Below the pieces are notes generated by a model that ran no database searches, was not told the origin of the DNA, and saw only the letters and a list, made by a program, of their open reading frames with translations. The position numbers and the translations under genes are program-made. From positions 1 through 50,333 of the forward strand of contig PGYU01000020.1 in NCBI GenBank assembly GCA_002839825.1: DNA of 50,333 nt. The letters are read 5' to 3'. Source of the stretch: Ignavibacteriae bacterium HGW-Ignavibacteriae-1 (GTDB lineage: Bacteria; Bacteroidota; Ignavibacteria; Kapaibacteriales; UBA2268). Of this stretch, positions 44,513 to 50,333 are shown one piece after another (the first letter of the stretch is position 1; every line of letters begins with the position of its first letter).

Positions 44513-45403
44513 ATGAAAGTTGCTGATGCTCATTGTGATACTTTAACCAAATTCCCCGATAACCCGTTCCATTCTGAATTAGCAAGTTGGAACCTTGAAA
44601 AGTTTGCCAAATCGAACGGTGTATTGCAATATTTCGCTATTTTCACGCCCGACAATTTTTCCGGTGACTCGGCTCTTCGATTCGCCTTTGAAACCGTTGG
44701 CAACTTCATTGCCAAAAATAAAAATGAGGTAATTTGGTTGAAATCACCGTCCGATTATGACGAAAATAGAATCAATGTCTTGCTTTCTCTCGAAGGCGCG
44801 GCTCCAATTATCAACAATATTAATAATCTGTATGCATTTTACGAGCTTGGAATTCGGGCAATGGGTCTGACTTGGAATCATCGCAATTTTGTTGCTGATG
44901 GCATTGATACTGATTTTGGGCTGACACCTTTCGGGATTGAAGTCATTAAGGAAATGGAACGAATCAATATGATTATTGATGTTTCGCATCTCAACGAAAG
45001 CGGTTTCGACGATGTTGTCAAAAATACAACTAAAGGCTTCATAGCATCTCATTCCAATTCTCGCTTCATGTACGAACATAGACGTAATTTGCATGATGAC
45101 CAAATTCGCGAAATTATTTCACGAAAGGGCTTCATTGGATTGAATTATTATAACGAATTTGTTGCCCAAAGTGATGTTCAGATGACTTTTTACAGGCATA
45201 TTGAACATTTCTTAAAATTGGGGGCTGAAAACGTGCTCGGGATGGGCGCTGATTTCGATGGCATTCCAATGGGAGTATATCCCGATGTTTTGTCGTATGT
45301 TGAAATTGCCGAAAACTTACTGAATGAAATGCAGTTAGATAGGGCGTTAGTCGAAAAAATTATGCACCGAAACTTGGTTGATTGCACTTTGAGAGCGATT
45401 TAA
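44513..45403 (+). CDS. Membrane dipeptidase-like zinc peptidase (M19)
   Basis: 296 aa. All the zinc and catalytic positions of M19 dipeptidases are visible: VADAHCDTL (His, Asp), LLSLEGAAPI (Glu), IDVSHLNESGF (His), ASHSNSR (His) and GADFDGIP (Asp). No signal peptide is seen, so it may be cytoplasmic. It cleaves dipeptides; some relatives process D-amino-acid or cysteinyl-glycine dipeptides. Single gene, followed by a repeat block. Confidence 0.93.
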   Translation: MKVADAHCDTLTKFPDNPFHSELASWNLEKFAKSNGVLQYFAIFTPDNFSGDSALRFAFETVGNFIAKNKNEVIWLKSPSDYDENRINVLLSLEGAAPIINNINNLYAFYELGIRAMGLTWNHRNFVADGIDTDFGLTPFGIEVIKEMERINMIIDVSHLNESGFDDVVKNTTKGFIASHSNSRFMYEHRRNLHDDQIREIISRKGFIGLNYYNEFVAQSDVQMTFYRHIEHFLKLGAENVLGMGADFDGIPMGVYPDVLSYVEIAENLLNEMQLDRALVEKIMHRNLVDCTLRAI

Positions 45404-45452
45404 GCAAGTAATTGAATGTGGATGAATCTATAATTCACCAATCCCTACGACA

Positions 45453-45495
45453 TAAATTCCCCTCTTGAGGGGTGGATGCGAAGCAGACGGGGTGG
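45453..45495. repeat. Dispersed intergenic repeat, family R2, copy 2
   Basis: The reverse complement of 24095-24137 with few differences (TAAATTCCCCTCTTGAGGGG and then GCAGACGGGGTGG). It lies between the dipeptidase and the minus-strand T9SS gene. Confidence 0.75.
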
Positions 45496-45525
45496 ATGTC
45501 TTATCTTTTCCCCGTGGGCTATGTT

Positions 45526-45614
45526 TGACAATGTATTTTAGGACTAAAACAAGACAAATCCCCCTGCTCGCAAGCTCGCTTTCCCCCTTTCCAAAGGGGG
45601 ATTAAGGGGGATTT
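45526..45614. repeat. Dispersed repeat block: TGACAA tail plus nested CCCCC/GGGGG hairpins
   Basis: A TGACAATGTATTTTAGGAC tail (45526-45544; the same as 24060-24078) is followed by nested inverted repeats: AAATCCCCCT with AGGGGGATTT (45556-45565 / 45605-45614) and CCCCCTTT with AAAGGGGG (45583-45590 / 45593-45600). It abuts the T9SS gene's stop on the minus strand and may also serve as its 3' hairpin. Confidence 0.65.
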
Positions 45615-45618
45615 CTTA

Positions 45619-46860
45619 TTACTCCACCACCCAAAATTTAGCTACATATTCCATACCACCATCCTTGATATGTAAAAAGTAAGTACCGCTTATGAGCTTA
45701 ATTGGTATGCGAATTTCTCCTGTTGATGTGTTAAGTTCAATATGTCGGATTAACTTTCCGTTAATATCCAATATTTGACCTGTTAGTCGCAAAGAATTGA
45801 ATATGAAATTACGTATAGACAATGTGTTACTTTCATATACTAATGAATAAGGGGTAATATTTTCAAATGAATCCTCTATTCCAGATATTATTTTCATATA
45901 ATCAAATGCATAGATTTGTGCTCTAAACTTTATTAACCAAAGTTGTTTTTGGATTATAAATTCCATTGCTTCGGCAGACAAATTGTCGTTTCGATAAATG
46001 ATTTTATTTAATTCAAAATCTTCAATCTTTAAGAAATAATTTTGAGTCCAAAAATCAATAACATCACCATAAGCAATAATAGAATTTGTTATGAAACAAA
46101 AGCTGTAAGCATCAAATTTCTTTCTTAATGAAAAATCCATAGTATTATAAATATATACCCTTTTTGGGTCAACACCAAACCCAACCAATCTCGAATCGGG
46201 TGAGAATTTGATTGAATTGACCGAGTTGAAATACTCAAATTCGCCCAAAACTTTTATCGGTTCAAGAGTTTGGGCATCCCATAAAATTAACCGCGTATAT
46301 TCATTGTCAGAAGCGTCAAAATATCTACCACCAGTTGCAACGAATCTACCGTCAGGAGAAACTGATATCGCCCCTGATGTTGTATTGGATACTTGTTGTG
46401 AACTTGTTAAATATCTTTTAGTTTCTATATTATATGATCGAAGTTTGAGATTCCCTTTTAACTCACCGATTTTTTCTATGACAAAATATACCAAAGTTTT
46501 GTTATCAGGCATAAATTTAGGGAAAGTGTTTTCATTTGTAAATCGGTCAATGACTTCTAGTGTTTCGTAGTCAATCACACATCTTTGGTCAGTAAGTGCA
46601 GAGATATACTTTCCGTCAGGGCTTACATCATAAATGATAACTTGATAAGGGAACTCTCGAATGATTTCCCCTGTATTGCCATCAAGTTCTACCTCTGTAG
46701 AGTGTTTTCCTGCAAGAATATTTCCATTCGGGTGAACAAGGAATCTGATGTATCCTTGCTCCGTTACCCACAATAGGTTCGGGTCAGGGTCGGGCTCTTG
46801 AGCCAGTGTAATGTTGCAAAGCAGTATTGCAAAAGCGAAAAATAAAAATGCTCTTTTCAT
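45619..46860 (-). CDS. Secreted WD40-like propeller protein with T9SS type A sorting domain
   Basis: The start at 46860 gives a signal peptide ending ITLAQ (an in-frame start at 46881 does not help); 413 aa. The body (about 25-320) holds repeated beta-propeller-like units (VSPDGKYIS, FMPDNKTLVYF, VSPDGRFVATGGRYFD, FSPDSRLVGFG) of WD40/PQQ-like type. The last ~75 residues are a T9SS-type tail with NGKLIRHIELNTSTGEI and SGTYFLHIKDG, but it lacks the usual LYPNP start, so it may be a divergent or shortened tail. Ligand unknown. Confidence 0.8.
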   Translation of the reverse strand: MKRAFLFFAFAILLCNITLAQEPDPDPNLLWVTEQGYIRFLVHPNGNILAGKHSTEVELDGNTGEIIREFPYQVIIYDVSPDGKYISALTDQRCVIDYETLEVIDRFTNENTFPKFMPDNKTLVYFVIEKIGELKGNLKLRSYNIETKRYLTSSQQVSNTTSGAISVSPDGRFVATGGRYFDASDNEYTRLILWDAQTLEPIKVLGEFEYFNSVNSIKFSPDSRLVGFGVDPKRVYIYNTMDFSLRKKFDAYSFCFITNSIIAYGDVIDFWTQNYFLKIEDFELNKIIYRNDNLSAEAMEFIIQKQLWLIKFRAQIYAFDYMKIISGIEDSFENITPYSLVYESNTLSIRNFIFNSLRLTGQILDINGKLIRHIELNTSTGEIRIPIKLISGTYFLHIKDGGMEYVAKFWVVE

Positions 46861-46952
46861 AAAATTCTCCCTGAAATACATTTTCCGTATATATATCTAT
46901 GACACATGAATGCGTAATTTATCTCAAAATTAGGGAAAATAGTTGGTATTGA

Positions 46953-47020
46953 GTCCTAAAATAAGTTGTCTTAACACCCCCTAACCCCCTCTTATTAGAG
47001 GGGGAACGGCTTTCGGGGGA
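46953..47020. repeat. Dispersed intergenic repeat, family R1, copy 3 (reverse orientation)
   Basis: Reverse orientation of 24010-24078, including the TGACAA-type tail (46953-46971) and the CCCCCTCT/AGAGGGGG hairpin with its CGGCTTTCGGGGGA flank. It fills most of the gap upstream of the T9SS gene start. Confidence 0.7.
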
Positions 47021-47031
47021 TTTTATGTTTT

Positions 47032-47064
47032 TCTCCCTCTCTTTCGGAGAGGGTCGGGGTGAGG
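47032..47064. repeat. Dispersed intergenic repeat, family R3 (reverse orientation)
   Basis: The reverse complement of the segment at 14546-14580, with some substitutions. Imperfect palindrome CCCTCTC...GAGAGGG. Confidence 0.55.
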
Positions 47065-47090
47065 TGAATTGATTGTCTCTGTCTCGTCCT

Positions 47091-47124
47091 AAAAAAAAAC
47101 ATCGGATTCAATTTGAGTCCGATG
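47091..47124 (-). terminator. Intrinsic terminator of the ABC transporter operon
   Basis: On the minus strand CATCGGA pairs with TCCGATG and is followed by a run of nine T. It lies 23 bases after the permease stop at 47147. Confidence 0.85.
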
Positions 47125-47146
47125 CTTTGTATTTAAGAATAAAAAA

Positions 47147-48442
47147 TTATTTTGCTAATTTAAACCACTTGACCATATCCTTGAATGTTGGCTTTTTGCC
47201 ATACATAAGTATTCCTATTCGGTAAATTTTCGCTGCAAAGTATAGACAAGCGAAAAATGTAGCTGCCAACAAAACTACCGAAAGCGCTATCTGCCAAATT
47301 GGTACGCTCGTAGCTGCAATTCGTGCTATCATCAAAATCGGCGTAAAGAATGGAATCAATGACAATACCACCGCCAAAGTCCCATCGGGATTTGACATCA
47401 CATTTGCAATGAACATTATCGGAATAATAATCGGCAATGTAACGGGGATTTGCAATTGTGCTGCGTCCGACTCTTGGTCAACTGCCGAACCCACAGCTGC
47501 AAACAATGTGGAATAGATGAAATATCCCGCAAGGAAATAAAACAAAAATGCTACAATCAACCATGGCGAAATCGAAATATTGTTCAACATTTCAATCATA
47601 GCGTTTTGGTCTTGCATTTCAGCACCCGCAGTTGCCATATCAGGAGTGCCCATAAATCCTGCAGCAATCGAACCGCCGAAAGAAACAAATATCCCCATCA
47701 GCACTATCCAAAACAGCACTTGTGTCAGCCCGACAGCACCAATACCGATAACTTTACCCATCATAATTTCAAAGGGCTTAACTGATGAAGCAAGAACTTC
47801 TACGATTCTGTTGGCTTTTTCTTCGATTACACCACGCATTACAAAAGCACCGTAGGTAAACATCAAACCGTATATCACAAATCCCATCACGTAGCCCATG
47901 ATGGCAAATACCTGCGAATAGTCGTCTTGGGTACCTTCCTGGGTTACTTTCATAGTTGATAGCGATATTCCGCGATTGACAAGTTCTTTGACGCTCTCGT
48001 CAGCTCCGATTTCATCCAATCTCAAATTGACAATGATGTCTTTGGTATTTCGTTCAATTAAAGTCACAAAACCCAAACCACCGCCACCGCTTGTATAAAC
48101 AGTCGCTGCTCCTTTTTCAGCAAAATCTGCGGGCATTACCAAATATCCGTCAATTTCGCCTGTTAACACTTTTTCGTTTAATTCTGCTTCGGTCAAATCG
48201 GTCAAGAAAAACTTCGATGTGTCACGCTCTACGAGCATTGCACCGATTCTTTCGGTGTAGTCAACGATTGCAAGTTTTTTGGTGGTTTGGTCGGCAGACA
48301 TTACAGCAACTAAAATGATAATTCCATATATAACAATTATACCGACGGGAGCCAATATTGTGCCTATAATAAAGCCCTTAGACTTGATTTTGGACAAATA
48401 CTCGTGCTTTATAATTGTGCCTATTTTGCTTTTAGTTTTCAT
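47147..48442 (-). CDS. ABC-2 type transporter permease (NatB-like)
   Basis: 431 aa. One N-terminal span (about 23-45), a long periplasmic domain (about 60-180), then a block of about five to six spans (about 190-410), the layout of NatB/ABC-2 permeases. It should form the membrane half of an exporter with the ATPase encoded just upstream; their genes overlap by 11 bases. Substrate unknown; NatAB exports Na+ in Bacillus, but similar pairs export other compounds. Confidence 0.88.
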   Translation of the reverse strand: MKTKSKIGTIIKHEYLSKIKSKGFIIGTILAPVGIIVIYGIIILVAVMSADQTTKKLAIVDYTERIGAMLVERDTSKFFLTDLTEAELNEKVLTGEIDGYLVMPADFAEKGAATVYTSGGGGLGFVTLIERNTKDIIVNLRLDEIGADESVKELVNRGISLSTMKVTQEGTQDDYSQVFAIMGYVMGFVIYGLMFTYGAFVMRGVIEEKANRIVEVLASSVKPFEIMMGKVIGIGAVGLTQVLFWIVLMGIFVSFGGSIAAGFMGTPDMATAGAEMQDQNAMIEMLNNISISPWLIVAFLFYFLAGYFIYSTLFAAVGSAVDQESDAAQLQIPVTLPIIIPIMFIANVMSNPDGTLAVVLSLIPFFTPILMIARIAATSVPIWQIALSVVLLAATFFACLYFAAKIYRIGILMYGKKPTFKDMVKWFKLAK

Positions 48443-49364
48443 TTGTCGCCTCCTTTATACCTAACTTTTGTTTTGCTACTTCCGTAATGAAAATTTCATG
48501 TAAACTTGGTTGAACTTTCTCGAATCTTATGATGTCAATTTTATTCACGAGGTCTTTCAAAATCTCGGACGCTTTGGGAGAATTGGCTCCTAATCTGAAT
48601 TCTATTCGATGATTTGACCTATCGGTAATTTTAATGTCAGCAATTTCATCAATAACCGAAGAATCGCCGTCAAATTCGATTATAACAGTGTCTTCGCCAT
48701 AACGGGCTTTGATTTCACTCACCTTGCCGTCCACAATGATTTTGCCCTTGTTGATGATTACAATATCGTCGCAAAGTTGCTCAACTTGGCTCATAACATG
48801 TGTTGAAAGGATTATCGTTTTTCCGCGTGATTTCATATCGAGAATTATAGATTTGAGCATTTCGGTATTAATCGGGTCAAATCCGGAAAAGGGCTCATCG
48901 AGAATCAGAATTTTCGGGTCGTGCAAAATCGTGGCAATGAATTGTACTTTTTGTTGCATACCCTTGGATAGCTCTTGGATTTTCTTATTTTCCCAACCTC
49001 CGGCGCCTAATTTCACCAGCCATTCCATAGCTGTATGTTCGGCATCTTTCGCGTTGACTCCCTTCAGTTGAGCGAAATACTTGAGTTGCTCGATGACCTT
49101 TAATTTTTTGTAAAGCCCGCGCTCTTCCGGCAAATATCCGATTAGCGATTGAGTATCGTAACCGTTTTTCATACCGTCAATAGTGATTTTGCCCTCATCG
49201 GGAATGATTATATTGGTAATCATTCGGATTGTGGTAGTTTTCCCGGCTCCGTTGGGTCCCAACAAGCCGAAAATCGTACCCTGAGCGACATCGAAACTAA
49301 CGCCGTCAACGGCAGTATAGTCCCCAAATGTCTTTTTTATAGAGTTAATATTTATGATGTCCAT
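48432..49364 (-). CDS. ABC transporter ATP-binding protein (NatA-like)
   Basis: 310 aa. Walker A LGPNGAGKTTT, ABC signature ELSKGMQQKV, Walker B ILILDEPFSGFDP, and H-loop STHVMSQ. A C-terminal ~80-residue domain (about 225-310) is typical of the NatA/DUF4162-type ATPases. It drives the permease encoded by the overlapping next gene. No dedicated regulator is adjacent. Confidence 0.93.
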   Translation of the reverse strand: MDIININSIKKTFGDYTAVDGVSFDVAQGTIFGLLGPNGAGKTTTIRMITNIIIPDEGKITIDGMKNGYDTQSLIGYLPEERGLYKKLKVIEQLKYFAQLKGVNAKDAEHTAMEWLVKLGAGGWENKKIQELSKGMQQKVQFIATILHDPKILILDEPFSGFDPINTEMLKSIILDMKSRGKTIILSTHVMSQVEQLCDDIVIINKGKIIVDGKVSEIKARYGEDTVIIEFDGDSSVIDEIADIKITDRSNHRIEFRLGANSPKASEILKDLVNKIDIIRFEKVQPSLHEIFITEVAKQKLGIKEATNEN

Positions 49365-49604
49365 ATATTCCCTGAATATTTGTTCAAATTCTTTATCTCA
49401 TTTGCCAATTTGCACACTTCATAAATACGAAAAACTCTTTGCTCTGTTTCATTTATAAGAAATTAAAATATATTAATCTTTATTTCACATTAAAAATCAC
49501 TATAAAGTAATGCAATCACAAATAAAATAATATTATGATACACTATCACAATAAATTATTCGTTCAAACAATTTGTATTCACAATATTATAAATGGTGGG
49601 AATC

Positions 49605-50042
49605 ATGAGAGCTAAAGATATTCTTACAATTAAAGGTCCCGAAGTTATCACTATCGGTGCCAATCGTACATTGCCTGAAGCAATAGAAACACTAACCAAA
49701 AACAATATTGGCGTTTTGCTTGTAATAAATGAAGAAGGCAAATTGTCCGGTATAATTAGTGAGCGTGATATAATCCGAGCAATCGGCAGCAATTTCGACA
49801 CGTTTTCTGAAATTAAAGTTAGCGACATCATGACGCGTAAAATCATTTACGCCGACACTGAAGACCCCATAGATTACTTAGAGACTATCATGACAAACAA
49901 CCGAATAAGGCATATTCCCATAATTCACAACAAAGTCCTCGTCGGCTTAGTTTCAATCGGCGACGTCGTCAAGCATATGCTGACCGATGTGGTTGCCGAT
50001 AACAAGTACATGTTCGACATGATAAGCGGCAATGTGAAATAG
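49605..50042 (+). CDS. CBS-domain protein (paired CBS)
   Basis: The start at 49605 has a GGTGGG site 5-10 bases upstream, so it is preferred over the ATG at 49593; 145 aa. Two CBS motifs: the first (about 1-65) with LPEAIETLTKNNIGVLLVIN and GIISERDIIRAI, the second (about 75-135) with DPIDYLETIMTNNRIRHIPI and VGLVSIGDVVKHML. Such pairs bind adenosine nucleotides and gate partner proteins. Possibly an energy sensor; its partner is unknown. Confidence 0.88.
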   Translation: MRAKDILTIKGPEVITIGANRTLPEAIETLTKNNIGVLLVINEEGKLSGIISERDIIRAIGSNFDTFSEIKVSDIMTRKIIYADTEDPIDYLETIMTNNRIRHIPIIHNKVLVGLVSIGDVVKHMLTDVVADNKYMFDMISGNVK

Positions 50043-50059
50043 GGGAGAAGGTGGGTAGC

Positions 50060-50091
50060 AGATGTGCACACCGCCGAGGTGTGGCACATCT
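50060..50091. repeat. Hairpin downstream of the CBS-domain gene
   Basis: AGATGTGC-ACACC pairs with GGTGT-(G)-GCACATCT around a GCCGA loop, with one bulge. It has no T-tract, so it is more likely a REP-like palindrome than a plain terminator. Confidence 0.5.
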
Positions 50092-50099
50092 AATAAACT

Positions 50100-50175
50100 A
50101 TGTCATTCTGAACGAAGTGAGGAATCAAGTTTTCATATTAATCATGGATTTTTCGCCTTCGGCTCAGAATGACAT
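50100..50175. repeat. Inverted repeat of the CATTCTGAACGAAGTGAGG type
   Basis: ATGTCATTCTGA (50100-50111) faces TCAGAATGACAT (50164-50175) across 52 bases that contain the ACGAAGTGAGGAATC motif, a sequence style common in dispersed bacterial intergenic elements. Only one copy occurs in the window. Confidence 0.55.
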
Positions 50176-50226
50176 TTACAATGTCATTTTTCTTTACCCT
50201 ATGTCAAAATATTTTTTGTTTTCATC

Positions 50227-50333
50227 TCATTTCTCCACAATAATTTTAACTGATTCGTTAAATTCTTTTGAAGAAATTTTGCAAAAGTAAACACCTGCGG
50301 GGATTGATTTCGTGTCCCAATCAAAAGAATGCT
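50227..50333 (-). CDS. T9SS cargo protein, C-terminal fragment (cut by window edge)
   Basis: On the minus strand an open frame enters from the right edge and ends with TGA at 50227-50229. The roughly 34 residues visible read WDTKSIPAGVYFCKI, followed by a short basic strand ending VKIIVEK. This is the end of a type A T9SS sorting domain, in which a (G/A)GVYF-type strand precedes a K-rich last strand. The rest of the gene lies outside the window, so nothing more can be said of its function. Confidence 0.7.
   Translation of the reverse strand, partial: HSFDWDTKSIPAGVYFCKISSKEFNESVKIIVEK

Overview
The window looks like a chromosomal piece from a member of the Bacteroidota/Chlorobiota (FCB) group, possibly an Ignavibacteria- or Kapabacteria-like lineage; the exact taxon is inference. 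The grounds are four proteins or fragments with a type IX secretion (T9SS) type A C-terminal tail, a TonB-dependent receptor with an N-terminal carboxypeptidase-regulatory-like domain, tetratricopeptide/SpoIIE sensor phosphatases, a DUF4199 protein, and two promoters of the Bacteroidota form TTTG-N18-TAnnTTTG. The DNA is AT-rich. I found no tRNA, rRNA, CRISPR array or prophage.

Layout. 1-4733: tandem array of at least three TPR/SpoIIE phosphatase genes joined by ATGA overlaps; the first runs off the left edge and the middle one is frameshifted. 4808-7496 (minus): ECF sigma factor plus a membrane protein with a T9SS tail, probably its anti-sigma factor. 7726-8822: two cyclophilins. 8912-11191 (minus): TonB-dependent receptor. 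11374-14541: a second ECF sigma operon, with a membrane-anchored protein carrying a beta-barrel-like C-terminus and a lipoprotein. 14718-19775 (minus): SucC, a Kelch/T9SS protein, DUF4199, a VOC protein and a Crp-type regulator. 19776-23922: accessory segment with a candidate small RNA, a type IIG restriction-modification gene flanked by two ~100-base direct repeats, and an AT-rich orphan. 24141-27741 (minus): Na+-pumping methylmalonyl-CoA decarboxylase operon. 27943-46860: mostly housekeeping genes (TrhP/U32, flippase, amidase, HMT-like/MTHFR fusion, proline dehydrogenase, Tmk, RsmI, TadA, aminotransferase, PanB, PdxB, LolA-like, M19 dipeptidase) with several lipoproteins and a T9SS protein. 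47147-49364 (minus): ABC-2 export system. 49605-50042: CBS-domain protein. The right edge cuts into another T9SS cargo gene on the minus strand.

How the genes relate. SucC and the methylmalonyl-CoA decarboxylase fit a succinate-to-propionate route, or its reversal, that can generate a sodium gradient. Both ECF sigma operons pair the sigma factor with a single-span membrane protein whose periplasmic part ends in an outer-envelope module (a T9SS tail in one, a barrel-like domain in the other). The SpoIIE array suggests further control by partner switching. Several long intergenic gaps are filled with dispersed palindromic repeats of three or more families.

The most unusual items are the repeat-flanked restriction-modification gene with its composition-shifted specificity region, the candidate small RNA at about 19985-20055, the two odd anti-sigma candidates, the recombining phosphatase array, and an HMT-like domain that has lost two of its three zinc cysteines.
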